Positions 25,042 to 33,221 are shown, counted from the first letter of the stretch. The stretch: 64,000 nt of DNA from Mycobacterium dioxanotrophicus (GCF_002157835.1 NZ_CP020809.1:6324001-6388000); one strand, 5' to 3'. Numbers and translations: made by a program. The notes: generated by a model not told the origin, from the letters alone.

Positions 25042-25785
25042 TCAGCGCGGCTCGCGCAGCACATAGCCGACGCCGCGCAACGTGTGCAGCAGGCGCTTGT
25101 CGCCGGTGTCGATCTTGCGGCGCAGGTAGGAGACGTAGGACTCGACGACGTTGACGTCGCCGCCGAAGTCGTAGCGCCACACGTGGTCGAGAATCTTCGG
25201 CTTCGACAAGACCGTGCCGGCATTAATGATGAAGTAGCGCAGCAGCGTGAACTCGGTCGGCGACAGCGAGACGGGCTCGCCGGCCTTCCATACCTCGTGG
25301 GTGTCTTCGTCGAGTTCGATGTCGGCGAAGGACAGCCGGGCGACGCGGGTCTCTTCTACTCCACGGCCGGACCGGCGCAGGATCACCCGCAGGCGGGCCA
25401 CCACCTCTTCCAAACTGAACGGCTTGGTGACGTAGTCATCGCCGCCGAGGGTGAGGCCGGCGATCTTGTCCTGCAGGCTGTCGCGCGCGGTCAGGAACAG
25501 CGCGGGGGCGTCGATGCCGTCGGCGCGCAAGCGTCGCAACAGACCGAAGCCGTCCATGCCGGGCATCATCACGTCCAGGATCACCGCGTCCGGACGAACT
25601 TCCCTGGCCTTGTCGAGGGCAGCCGCGCCGTTGGACGCGGTATGCACCTCGAAGCCCTGGAATTTGAGGCTGACGGACAGCAACTCCACGATATTGGCCT
25701 CGTCGTCGACGACAAGGATCCGTGCTTCAGGGACGCTCTCGGGTACTGCTGGCATGGCCATCCTGCCATGTTGCCGCTGCCGCAT
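25042..25785 (-). CDS. phoP: Response regulator PhoP
   Basis: PhoP is the OmpR-type DNA-binding regulator paired with PhoR. The receiver domain has the acidic pair VVDDEA, phospho-acceptor Asp71 (VILDVMMPGMDG), TARDS and KPFSLEE; the winged-helix domain reads LSPTEFTLLRYFIINAGTVLSKPKILDHVW and ends VRTLRGVGYVLREPR-like. With the ATG at 25785 the acceptor falls at residue 71 exactly as in the M. tuberculosis protein; ATG codons at 25761 and 25755 are alternatives. A direct-repeat PhoP box lies 20 bases upstream of the start, so it is probably autoregulated. A decapeptide-repeat gene is transcribed divergently. Confidence 0.96.
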   Translation of the reverse strand: MRQRQHGRMAMPAVPESVPEARILVVDDEANIVELLSVSLKFQGFEVHTASNGAAALDKAREVRPDAVILDVMMPGMDGFGLLRRLRADGIDAPALFLTARDSLQDKIAGLTLGGDDYVTKPFSLEEVVARLRVILRRSGRGVEETRVARLSFADIELDEDTHEVWKAGEPVSLSPTEFTLLRYFIINAGTVLSKPKILDHVWRYDFGGDVNVVESYVSYLRRKIDTGDKRLLHTLRGVGYVLREPR

Positions 25786-25804
25786 GACTTAATCCTGCGC
25801 GCTA

Positions 25805-25822
25805 GCTGTGAGCTTCCTGAAA
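25805..25822 (-). promoter_or_regulatory. PhoP box (direct repeat) in the phoP promoter region
   Basis: On the phoP strand the site reads TTTCAGG-N4-TCACAGC. The second half-site is the exact PhoP consensus heptamer and the first keeps four or five of its bases, with the four-base spacer known for PhoP. It lies between phoP and the divergent repeat-protein gene and could serve both. Confidence 0.6.
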
Positions 25823-25888
25823 GTTTTGCTCCAATGAGCCGTGAGAACCCCCGGGGTGATGCCTGCCACACGCACCTAGACTGGCCTC

Positions 25889-26911
25889 ATGAACCTCGGC
25901 AAAACCCTGGTCCAGGTTGCCACCGCCCCGGTCAAGGTCGGTCTGGCCGTCGCTGACCTCGGCCTCGGTATCGCCGGGGGCACCCTCAACGTCGTACAAC
26001 GCTCGCTCAACGACGCCAACCCCATCCAGGGCAAGCCCTCGGTGGCCGGATTGCTCGGACTCGACGACGCGGTGGACCGGGCAAACCGGCTGGCCCACCT
26101 CATGGACGACGACGCCCCCATCGGGCGGGCGCTCGCTCCGGAAGGCCCGCTCAATCAGTTACTGCAGCCCGGCGGCCTGGTGGACCAGCTGACCAAACCC
26201 GGCGGCCTCCTCGATCGGCTCAACTCCGACACCGGTCCGGTGTCACGCGCGCTCGCCGAGGGTGGCCTCGTCGATCAGATCACCGCCGAGGGCGGGCTCG
26301 CCGACCGCCTCACCGCCGAAGACGGCGTCGTGTCGCGGGTACTGGCGCCCGGCGGTCTGGCCGACCGACTGATCGCCAAGAACGGAATCGTCGAGCGGAT
26401 CCTGCGCGAGGACGGCGTCGCCGACAAACTTCTCGCCGAGAACGGACCTGTCAACCGCGCGCTGCAAGAAGGCGGCCTGGTCGATCAGGTCACCTCCGAA
26501 GGCGGTCTGATGGACCGGCTGACCACCGAGAACGGCGCGCTGTCACGGGTCGTCTCGCCCGGTGGGCTGGCCGATCAGCTGCTCGCCGACGAGGGCCTCA
26601 TCGAGCGGCTGCTGCGCGAGGACGGCGTCGTCGACAAACTGCTTGCCGACGACGGCCTCTTGGAGACCCTGGCGGATCCCGACGGGCCGCTGGCCAAGCT
26701 CGTCGACCTTTCCGACACCCTCAACCGCCTGGTGCCCGGCCTGGAAGCGCTGGCCCCGATGGTCGACACGCTGCACGACGCGGTCCTGTCGCTGACCGCA
26801 GTGGTCAACCCGCTGAGCAACATCGCCGACCGGATCCCACTCTCCCGGCAACGCCGCCGCACCGCGGCCCGCGTGGTCGCGTCGCAGCGGGTCATCGACC
26901 AAGACATGTGA
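25889..26911 (+). CDS. Decapeptide-repeat protein divergent from phoP (position of Rv0756c)
   Basis: A 340-residue protein I cannot assign to a known function. Residues 1-86 are an apolar, glycine-rich start (TAPVKVGLAVADLGLGIAGG) without a clear cleavage site. Residues 87-266 are eighteen unbroken ten-residue repeats of the form L-V-D-R-L-T-A-E-G-G, for example LVDQLTKPGG, LADRLTAEDG and VADKLLAENG. Positions 1, 2, 5 and 6 are aliphatic, 3 and 4 polar or charged, 9 and 10 glycine-rich. On top of this, residues 117-186 and 187-256 are two copies of a seven-repeat block. The tail is basic (QRRRTAARVV). It shares its promoter region with phoP, and H37Rv has Rv0756c in the same divergent place. 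A repetitive solenoid or scaffold is likely. Confidence 0.75.
   Translation: MNLGKTLVQVATAPVKVGLAVADLGLGIAGGTLNVVQRSLNDANPIQGKPSVAGLLGLDDAVDRANRLAHLMDDDAPIGRALAPEGPLNQLLQPGGLVDQLTKPGGLLDRLNSDTGPVSRALAEGGLVDQITAEGGLADRLTAEDGVVSRVLAPGGLADRLIAKNGIVERILREDGVADKLLAENGPVNRALQEGGLVDQVTSEGGLMDRLTTENGALSRVVSPGGLADQLLADEGLIERLLREDGVVDKLLADDGLLETLADPDGPLAKLVDLSDTLNRLVPGLEALAPMVDTLHDAVLSLTAVVNPLSNIADRIPLSRQRRRTAARVVASQRVIDQDM
26237..26656 (+). repeat. Two 210-bp in-frame superrepeats in the decapeptide-repeat gene
   Basis: 26237-26446 and 26447-26656 encode two seven-decad blocks that align without gaps (PVSRALAEGG to VADKLLAENG, and PVNRALQEGG to VVDKLLADDG). The protein identity is high but the DNA has diverged, so this is an old duplication. 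Confidence 0.8.
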
Positions 26912-26933
26912 CCCGTTAAGATAGACGCCGTCC

Positions 26934-27005
26934 GCCTCCGTAGCTCAGTGGTAGAGCAACGCTCTTGTAAAGCGTAGGCCGTCAGTTCAATCCTGACCGG
27001 GGGCT
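26934..27005 (+). tRNA. tRNA-Thr (anticodon UGU)
   Basis: The 72-base sequence folds into a full cloverleaf: acceptor stem GCCTCCG with CGGGGGC (one G-U pair), D arm GTAGCTCAGTGGTAGAGC, anticodon stem ACGCT/AGCGT around loop CTTGTAA with anticodon TGT, and a T arm with GTTCAATCC. No CCA is encoded. Confidence 0.96.
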
Positions 27006-27052
27006 CAAAACCAGTGCGGCAGCTTGTCAGTGGCTCGTCGTAATGTCCGCGC

Positions 27053-27457
27053 ATGAGGCAATGTTTGGGCTGCGGTGGCCCACTGACGAAGCGCAGCCAA
27101 AAGGTCTACTGCGGTAACTCATGCCAGGCATCGGCCCGCCGCCAGGCGAGCACGAAACGTTGGCTCGACTCCGGCAAGGCACGGATCGACGGGCACCAGG
27201 GGCACTACATCCGGCAGTACCTCGTCGAGGCTCAGGAAGGCTGCTGCGCGATCTGCGGTGGCGCCACCACATGGCAGGGCCTGCCGCTGGTGTTGGTGCT
27301 GGATCACATGGATGGCAATGCGACCAACAACCGCCGGGACAACCTGCGGCTGATCTGCCCGAACTGTGACTCTCAGCTGCCGACGTACAAGAGTCGCAAC
27401 CGCGGCAACGGGCGCCACTACCGCCGCGAGCGATATGCCAACGGGCAGTCGTACTAG
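27053..27457 (+). CDS. HNH endonuclease family protein
   Basis: A 134-residue protein with an N-terminal zinc finger (CLGCGG ... YCGNSCQ) and an HNH domain: CAICGGATTWQGLP, then LVLVLDHMDGNATNNRRDNLRLICPNCDSQ, where the aspartate-histidine pair, the asparagine and the two CxxC pairs form the metal-dependent nuclease fold. Such small HNH proteins are found in phages, in plasmids and free in actinobacterial chromosomes. It begins 47 bases after tRNA-Thr, a usual landing place for integrated DNA, but I see no integrase and no repeat of the tRNA end. It may be a remnant or a domesticated gene. The biological role is unknown. Confidence 0.8.
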   Translation: MRQCLGCGGPLTKRSQKVYCGNSCQASARRQASTKRWLDSGKARIDGHQGHYIRQYLVEAQEGCCAICGGATTWQGLPLVLVLDHMDGNATNNRRDNLRLICPNCDSQLPTYKSRNRGNGRHYRRERYANGQSY

Positions 27458-27497
27458 CCACAGATGATTTTGTGGCCCGCCTGCGGTCTACTCGTAC

Positions 27498-28106
27498 ATG
27501 ACCTTCACCACCGCACACATGTCGATCTCACTGGACGGCTTCGTCGCAGGCCCTGACCAGTCGCGTGACGACCCGATCGGCCGCGGCGGCATGCGGCTGC
27601 ATCGATGGCACCTCGAACAACCTCAGCACGACGTCGACGCCCGCTGGACCGCGAACCTGCTTCGCCCTCGTGGGGCATATGTGATGGGCCGCAACATGTT
27701 CGGACCGATCCGTGGCGACTGGGAGACCGACGGTGAGCAGTGGCGTGGCTGGTGGGGTGACGAACCTCCTTACCACGCACCAGTTTTCGTGCTGACGCAC
27801 TACGAGCACGACCCCATCGAGATGGCGGGCGGCACCACATTCCATTTCGTCACCGGCGGCATCGGCGACGCATTGGCGCAGGCCCGCGCTGCAGGCGATG
27901 GTGACGTCGACATCGCCGGCGGCGCCTCCGCGGTCCGTCAGGCCCTCGCGGCCGGCGAACTCGACGAGCTGAGCCTCGACATCATCCCGGTGCTGCTGGG
28001 ACACGGGGAACGCATCTTCGACGAGACCACGGTCAATGAGCTTGAGCTCGTCGAGACCGAGCATTCGCCGTTGGCGACGCACGTCCGCTACCGGTTCACT
28101 CGCTAG
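27498..28106 (+). CDS. Dihydrofolate reductase/RibD C-terminal-like protein
   Basis: A 202-residue protein of the RibD C-terminal/DHFR-like family. It opens TAHMSISLDGFVAGPDQS, the family signature, with YVMGRNMFGPI, the glycine-rich VDIAGGASAVRQALAAGELDELSLDIIPVLLG, and a closing HVRYRF. These proteins bind NADPH and reduce small substrates; few have a known physiological role, and they are common single-gene families in actinobacteria. ATG 27498 matches the conserved N-terminus, and no clear ribosome site precedes it. The last four bases overlap the convergent DoxX gene. Not a functional folate enzyme as far as can be told. Confidence 0.85.
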   Translation: MTFTTAHMSISLDGFVAGPDQSRDDPIGRGGMRLHRWHLEQPQHDVDARWTANLLRPRGAYVMGRNMFGPIRGDWETDGEQWRGWWGDEPPYHAPVFVLTHYEHDPIEMAGGTTFHFVTGGIGDALAQARAAGDGDVDIAGGASAVRQALAAGELDELSLDIIPVLLGHGERIFDETTVNELELVETEHSPLATHVRYRFTR

Positions 28107-28465
28107 AGCAGTCGCCCGATAAATACGAACGCGGCCAGCCCGAACAGCACGGCGTTGGCCAGCACGCTGCGCGGCTCATGCAGTCGGCTGTGCGCCCAGG
28201 CGGCGCCGATCATCACCACGCAGAGTCCGGCGGCTGCAAGCGGGGTGAACAGCAAGCCGATGCGGGTGAGTCCCGGCGCCACCAACCCGATCACCGCGAG
28301 CAACTCCATGGCCGCGGTGAACCGGACCACCGGCATGGGGAACATGGCTATCCCGGTCTGACCGGTGTCCAGCAGCCGTTGTCGACTCATGGTGAGTTTG
28401 ACCGTGCCGGACAACGCGAATGTCGCGGCCAGGATGAGTTGCGCGGTCCAGAGTGCGGTGTTCAT
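28103..28465 (-). CDS. DoxX-like four-helix membrane protein
   Basis: A 120-residue membrane protein. Four hydrophobic helices are visible: NTALWTAQLILAATFALSGTVKL, VVRFTAAMELLAVIGLVAP, IGLLFTPLAAAGLCVVMIGAAW and VLANAVLFGLAAFVFIGRLL. The pattern fits the DoxX family, linked in mycobacteria to redox homeostasis and thiol stress. ATG 28465 has GAAGGG eight bases upstream; ATG 28471 is too close to it. A promoter matching the ECF41 consensus (28503-28529) faces it, so it is probably a target of the divergent sigma factor. DoxX genes often accompany ECF41 sigma genes. Confidence 0.85.
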   Translation of the reverse strand: MNTALWTAQLILAATFALSGTVKLTMSRQRLLDTGQTGIAMFPMPVVRFTAAMELLAVIGLVAPGLTRIGLLFTPLAAAGLCVVMIGAAWAHSRLHEPRSVLANAVLFGLAAFVFIGRLL

Positions 28466-28502
28466 GGTCATGGCCCTTCTCGTCTGGGTGTGCAGACCTG
28501 AT

Positions 28503-28529
28503 GACGGACAACCGCCGTCGCCTGTGACA
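28503..28529 (-). promoter_or_regulatory. ECF41-type promoter for the DoxX gene
   Basis: On the reverse strand TGTCACA (28529-28523) is followed after exactly 16 bases by CGTC (28506-28503). This is the promoter form reported for ECF41 sigma factors. The DoxX start is 38 bases downstream. Confidence 0.75.
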
Positions 28530-28539
28530 TGCGCGCCGG

Positions 28540-28566
28540 TGTCACAGATGCGCTCTGCGGATCGTC
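28540..28566 (+). promoter_or_regulatory. ECF41-type promoter for the sigma factor operon
   Basis: TGTCACA (28540-28546), 16 bases, CGTC (28563-28566). It is the mirror of the site at 28503-28529 with the same spacing. The sigma gene starts at 28590 behind a GGGAGG ribosome site, so autoregulation is expected. Confidence 0.75.
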
Positions 28567-28589
28567 TATGGGGAAGACAGGGAGGTGCC

Positions 28590-29498
28590 ATGACTGACCG
28601 GGAAGACCCCGCCGAGCTGCGGCCGCTGCTGTTCTCGATCGCCTACCGGATGCTGGGCAGCGTCACCGACGCCGAAGACACCGTGCAGGCCGCGTACCTG
28701 CGTTACTTCGACTATCTGGACCGTGGCAGCGAGGCGGAGTCACCGCGTTCACTGCTGACGACGATCACGACGCGGCTGGCCATCGACCATCTGCGTTCTG
28801 CCCGGGTGCAGCGCGAAACCTACATCGGCCCTTGGCTTCCCGAGCCGTTGCTCACGTCCGCCGATCCGGACGTCGCAGAGCTGGCGGCGACGTCGGATTC
28901 GCTGTCGATGGCATTCCTGGTGCTCCTGGAAACCCTCTCGCCGGTGGAACGCGCGGTGTTCCTGCTGCGTGAGGTGTTCGCCTACGACTACGACGACATC
29001 GCAGGCATCGTCGGAAAAGAACCCGCGAATTGCCGCCAGCTGCTCAACCGGGCCCGTCGGCACATCGAGGCCGGGCGGCACCGGTTCGATGTCGACGCCG
29101 CGCACCGCACCGAGTTGGCCGACCGGTTCTTCCGCGCCGCCGAAGACGGCGACCTCGAGAATCTCGTGCAGCTGTTGGCTGCCGACGTGGCGTTCTACGG
29201 CAATGGTGGCGGACAAGGTCGGGGCCTGCCGCGACCGGTGTTCGGATGCGACCGGGTCCAGCGGGTGCTGGCCGGGATCGTGCGGGCGTATCGCGGAGTC
29301 GGCGCGCGGCTCCAGCGCTCACTGGTCAACGGGCAACCCGGGCTGCTGGCCTTCGACCCCGACGGCGCGCTCATCAACGTGCTGACCGTCGACGTCGAGG
29401 GCGACAGCATCTGCACGGTCCGCTCGGTGATCAATCCGGACAAGCTGGACCACCTCGGCTTCCCGCTCTCCCCCTTGGCCCGGCGGGCGACGCGATGA
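28590..29498 (+). CDS. ECF41-group sigma factor with SnoaL-like C-terminal domain (SigJ type)
   Basis: A 302-residue sigma factor. Region 2 reads LLFSIAYRMLGSVTDAEDTVQAAYLRYF and region 4 reads LSPVERAVFLLREVFAYDYDDIAGIVGKEPANCRQLLNRARRHI. Behind it is an NTF2-like C-terminal domain (ADRFFRAAEDGDLENLVQLLAADVAFYGNGGG) that replaces a separate anti-sigma factor. The C-terminal NPDKL motif and a GGG motif are marks of the ECF41 group, in which that extension controls activity. Two facing promoters upstream fit the ECF41 consensus. ATG 28590 has GGGAGG five bases upstream. The stop overlaps the crotonase gene by four bases. Mtb SigJ is a related protein. Confidence 0.9.
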   Translation: MTDREDPAELRPLLFSIAYRMLGSVTDAEDTVQAAYLRYFDYLDRGSEAESPRSLLTTITTRLAIDHLRSARVQRETYIGPWLPEPLLTSADPDVAELAATSDSLSMAFLVLLETLSPVERAVFLLREVFAYDYDDIAGIVGKEPANCRQLLNRARRHIEAGRHRFDVDAAHRTELADRFFRAAEDGDLENLVQLLAADVAFYGNGGGQGRGLPRPVFGCDRVQRVLAGIVRAYRGVGARLQRSLVNGQPGLLAFDPDGALINVLTVDVEGDSICTVRSVINPDKLDHLGFPLSPLARRATR

Positions 29499-30280
29499 CC
29501 CCGGACTACGAGACCATCGATTATTCGCGGCGCGCCGACGTCGGAACCCTGACATTGAACCGTCCGGCCAAACTCAACGCGCTGAACCCGCAGATGCGCG
29601 AAGACCTCGGTCGTCTCGGCGCGCTGTTGGCCGATGACGACACGCTGCGGTGCCTGGTCGTGAGGGGCGCGGGACCGTCGTTCTCGGCGGGGCTGGACCT
29701 GGCCGAGGCGATGACGGGCACGTTGGCACAGTTCGTCGCCCGCACACCCGACGCCGAAACGTTCGAGCTGGGCCTGACTGTGGCCGGGGTCTTCGAGTTC
29801 ATCCCTCAGCTGCCCTGCCCCAGCGTCGCGGCCGTGCGTGGCCACGCCTACGGCGCGGGTCTTCAATTGGCGCTGGCCTGCGACTTCCGGATCTTCGCCG
29901 CCGACGCCCGCGTCGGTCTCACCGAATCACGCTTCGGCCTGCTTCCGGATATGGGTGCCACCTTCCGGTTTCCGCGCATCGTCGGTGAAGGTCGCGCCCG
30001 TGAGCTGATCCTGCTCGGTGAAATCATCGATGCGGCAGAGTCGTTGCGCATCGGGCTGGCGAACCGCGTCGTTCCTGGCGACGAACTCGATTCCGCTGCT
30101 GCCGAATTCGCTGACCGGCTGGCCGCCCAACCGCCGCTCGCCGTCCGGGGTGCGCGGGCCGCCATCGAGGCCGGCCGCCACCTGGGGCCGGCAGCCGCCT
30201 TGCGGGTCGCCGTCGAAGCCCAGGCCCGCTGTCTGAGCTCAGCGGATTTCAGGAAGGGTTTCCCATCGGACGCCCGGTGA
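29495..30280 (+). CDS. Enoyl-CoA hydratase/isomerase family protein
   Basis: A 261-residue crotonase. It shows GTLTLNRPAKLNALN, the first oxyanion-hole segment GAGPSFSAGLDLAEA, the second VAAVRGHAYGAGLQLALACDF, and LTESRFGLLPDMGATFRFPRIVG with the catalytic acid region. Its ATG overlaps the sigma factor stop as ATGA, so it is translated with the sigma factor and probably under the ECF41 promoter. The substrate is an unidentified acyl-CoA; the coupling suggests a role in the stress response rather than in bulk fatty-acid oxidation. The longer frame starting at 29030 lies inside the sigma gene and is not real. Confidence 0.9.
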   Translation: MTPDYETIDYSRRADVGTLTLNRPAKLNALNPQMREDLGRLGALLADDDTLRCLVVRGAGPSFSAGLDLAEAMTGTLAQFVARTPDAETFELGLTVAGVFEFIPQLPCPSVAAVRGHAYGAGLQLALACDFRIFAADARVGLTESRFGLLPDMGATFRFPRIVGEGRARELILLGEIIDAAESLRIGLANRVVPGDELDSAAAEFADRLAAQPPLAVRGARAAIEAGRHLGPAAALRVAVEAQARCLSSADFRKGFPSDAR

Positions 30281-30294
30281 CTTAGCCTCCGACC

Positions 30295-32034
30295 ATGAAG
30301 CGTCTGGGGTCAACGCTCACGGTTCTCGTCCTCGCCATCGGTTTTCTGCAGGCATGCGACAAACGCACCGAACCCGAGGCCGGTTCCGGCGACACCGCTT
30401 TCCAGCAGCTCACCGCCGAAATCCTCGAATACACTTACCGGCAGAATCCTTCCCACGCCACGTCGCTGGGTATCCACAAGTACGACGACGTGATTCCCGA
30501 CTACTCGGCTGCCGCCGTGACCGCCGAGGCCGAAGCCGTGAAGTCCTTCCGGTCGCGCCTCGACGGAATCGACGCCGACGCCCTGACCTTCGACGATCAA
30601 CTCGATCTCGAGCAGACCAAACACGCGCTGGATGGAATCCTGTTGCAAGATCAGGTTGTTCGCCGCTGGGCGAAGGACCCCGACGCCTACAGCAGCGGGA
30701 TCACCAATGACGCCTTCGTCATGATCTCCCGCAATTTCGCGCCGCCGGAGCAGCGCCTGCGGTCACTGACCAACCGGTTGAAGCTGATGCCGAACGCCTT
30801 GTCCGAGGCCCGGGACAACCTCGACGATCCGCCGCGGATCTACACCCAGATCGCCATCGACCAGCTCGACGGCAACCGGGACTTCTTCGCCCACGATGTG
30901 CCTGCGGCCTTCACCGGAGTGAAAGACCAGGCACTGCTTGCGGATTTCGCGACGGCAAACGCTGCGGTGGTCGCCGCGCTCGACGACTACAAGACCTGGC
31001 TGCAGAACGACCTGCTGCCCCGGTCCAATGGATCGTTCGCGTACGGCCCGGACACCTATCGGAAGGTGCTGGCCGCCGACGAGATGATCACCACACCGCT
31101 ACCGGATCTGTTGACCATCGCGGAGGCAGACCTCAAGCGCAACCAGCAGGCGTTCGCCGACGCGGCCCATGCGATCGACCCCGCCAAGGCGCCGGTGGAT
31201 GTGCTGGCCGATGTGCAGAAGGACTACCCGCCACCGACGCAGCTGCTCGCTGTGACGCAAAGCAATCTCGACAGCATCGAGCAGTTCGTCCGCGACAAGC
31301 AGATCGCCGACATCCCGCAGGCGCCTGCGGCTCGAGTGGTGGAGACCCCGCCCTTCCTGCGGGCCACCACGTCGGCGTCGATGGACATCCCCGGTCCGTT
31401 CGAAAAGGTCGCGACCGAAGCGTATTTCAACATGACCCTGCCGGATCCGAGCTGGCCGAAGTCCGAGCAGGACGAGTTCATGGCGCAGTGGTACCGCCCG
31501 GCGATCAGCAATGTGTCGGTGCACGAGGTGTGGCCCGGGCACTACCTGCAGTTCCTCTACGCCAAGGACTACCCCTCCGACGTCCGCAAGGTGTTCAGCG
31601 CGGCCAGCAATTTCGAGGGCTGGGCGCACTACTGCGAGCAGATGATGCTCGACGAGGGCCTGCACGGTGGCGATCCGCGAGATCGGCTGGCGCAGCTGCA
31701 GGATGCACTGCTGCGCGATGTCCGCTTCATCGTCGGGATCAAGATGCACACCGAGGGGATGACGGTCGAGCAGGCGCAGCAGATGTTCGTCGAGCAGGCG
31801 TACGAGCCTGCGCCGGTGGCGGAGTCGGAAGCCAAACGCGGCACGTCAGATGCGACGTACGGCTACTACACCATGGGCAAACTGGCGATCCTGAAACTAC
31901 GCGACGACTACCAGGCGAAGATGGGCGACGCCTACTCACTCAAGGGCTTCCACGACGCCTTCGTGAAGATCGGGCCTCTGCCCTTGCCACTGATCCGTAG
32001 GGCGATGCTCGGTGAGACCGGCGATCTGTTCTAG
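30295..32034 (+). CDS. DUF885 family lipoprotein (metalloprotease-like)
   Basis: A 579-residue protein with a short signal and a lipobox-like FLQAC (Cys21). The C-terminal domain contains the HExxPGH motif (HEVWPGH, 410-416), the zinc site of the DUF885 family, followed by NFEGWAHYCEQMM with the further glutamate ligand. Members resemble M3-like peptidases and are usually envelope-bound. It should hydrolyse peptides or other amide substrates at the outer membrane face; the substrate is unknown. It starts 15 bases after the crotonase and could belong to the same operon. Its end overlaps the convergent GH5-type gene by four bases. Confidence 0.85.
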   Translation: MKRLGSTLTVLVLAIGFLQACDKRTEPEAGSGDTAFQQLTAEILEYTYRQNPSHATSLGIHKYDDVIPDYSAAAVTAEAEAVKSFRSRLDGIDADALTFDDQLDLEQTKHALDGILLQDQVVRRWAKDPDAYSSGITNDAFVMISRNFAPPEQRLRSLTNRLKLMPNALSEARDNLDDPPRIYTQIAIDQLDGNRDFFAHDVPAAFTGVKDQALLADFATANAAVVAALDDYKTWLQNDLLPRSNGSFAYGPDTYRKVLAADEMITTPLPDLLTIAEADLKRNQQAFADAAHAIDPAKAPVDVLADVQKDYPPPTQLLAVTQSNLDSIEQFVRDKQIADIPQAPAARVVETPPFLRATTSASMDIPGPFEKVATEAYFNMTLPDPSWPKSEQDEFMAQWYRPAISNVSVHEVWPGHYLQFLYAKDYPSDVRKVFSAASNFEGWAHYCEQMMLDEGLHGGDPRDRLAQLQDALLRDVRFIVGIKMHTEGMTVEQAQQMFVEQAYEPAPVAESEAKRGTSDATYGYYTMGKLAILKLRDDYQAKMGDAYSLKGFHDAFVKIGPLPLPLIRRAMLGETGDLF

Positions 32035-33221
32035 GTCGCCCCGGGCGTGCTCGTGAGCTTGCGCAGCGTCTGGTATTCACTGTCGCGATAGGGCCGGCCG
32101 TCGGGCTGCAGCAGGTCGCTGAACCACACCTTCGGCAAAGTCTTGTAGGGATGGCTCCAGGAATCCCACGGGAAGTACGTCTGGGTCTTCCCGGCCACCA
32201 ACCCCCAGGTGTAGGCGCCGACGTTGTGCCGCTTGGCAACCGGCAGCACGCCTTCGATGGTGCTGCCGAGCGTGCGGGCCAGGTACTCGGTGCACAGGAT
32301 CGGTCTCCCCAGCGGCGCCAACTCCCCGATCCGCGCTTCGAACTGATCGGGCGTGCCGTAAGAGTGGAACGTGATGATGTCGGAGTTGTCGAGCTGGAAG
32401 CCGCTCATCGCACTGCGGTCACCGGATCCCCAACTGCCTTGCCAGACACCACTGGTCAGCGGCTGGGCCGGATTGACCGACCGCGCCCACTGGAACACCA
32501 GCGGGAGCAGCGCTCCGACCTGCTGCTGCTTGTCTTTGCGTTCGACGGAACGGTACTGGCCCGCGGGGTTGTCGGGCTCATTCCACAGGTCCCAGCCGAG
32601 CACCCTTTGGTCGTTGCGGAACTGGCCGATCACGCCCGTCACATAGTCGTAGAGGACCTGCCGATACCGAGGATCGGCGATGCGCTCGGCGCCGGGACTC
32701 TGCACCCAGCCCGAGTTGTGCACGCCGGGTCGCGGCGCCCGCTGGGCACCGAGCCGCGGATAGGGATCCCAGCACGAGTCGAAGAACACGAACAGCGGTT
32801 TGATGCCGTGGTTCGCCGAGAGACCGACGAATTGCGCCAGCCTGCTTTGGAATCCACCGCGGTCCTGCGCCCACAGCAGATCATGAAGAAAGACCCGTAC
32901 AGTGTTGAACCCCAGCAGCCGGGCCGCACCCAGTTCGGCGTCGATGCGCCGCGGGTCGTACGTGCCTGCCTGAAACATCTCGATCTGGTTGATCGCGGTC
33001 GACGTGATGAAGTTGGCACCGACCAACCAGCCCTGGGCCTGGTACCACGCGTTGGCGCGGTCGGCCGGCCACCGCCCGGTGTCTGCGCCGGCGCTAGGCA
33101 TCGCGGACATGGCGGGTAGAGCCGCGGCGGCTGCCAGCGCCAGCGGGAGTTTCAGGGCCGTTCGACGGTGCACCAAGTGACCGTAGTGTGTGCGGAGGAT
33201 GGGCTTCGTCTCTCGTATCAC
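32031..33221 (-). CDS. Secreted glycoside hydrolase family 5-like protein
   Basis: A 396-residue TIM-barrel hydrolase with an export signal (HRRTALKLPLALAAAAALPAMS, twin-arginine in form). The acid/base glutamate is E215 in GWDLWNEPDNP and the nucleophile E312 in RPILCTEYLARTLG, both at the positions expected of clan GH-A. Family GH5 members cut beta-1,4-linked glucans or mannans; the target may be a plant or mycobacterial glycan. The GTG at 33221 is the longest start; TTG at 33176 or GTG at 33173 would place the Arg-Arg next to the N-terminus, as is usual in Tat signals. Start and substrate are both unsettled. A TTTGAAA/TTTCAAA repeat lies upstream. Confidence 0.82.
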   Translation of the reverse strand: MIRETKPILRTHYGHLVHRRTALKLPLALAAAAALPAMSAMPSAGADTGRWPADRANAWYQAQGWLVGANFITSTAINQIEMFQAGTYDPRRIDAELGAARLLGFNTVRVFLHDLLWAQDRGGFQSRLAQFVGLSANHGIKPLFVFFDSCWDPYPRLGAQRAPRPGVHNSGWVQSPGAERIADPRYRQVLYDYVTGVIGQFRNDQRVLGWDLWNEPDNPAGQYRSVERKDKQQQVGALLPLVFQWARSVNPAQPLTSGVWQGSWGSGDRSAMSGFQLDNSDIITFHSYGTPDQFEARIGELAPLGRPILCTEYLARTLGSTIEGVLPVAKRHNVGAYTWGLVAGKTQTYFPWDSWSHPYKTLPKVWFSDLLQPDGRPYRDSEYQTLRKLTSTPGAT

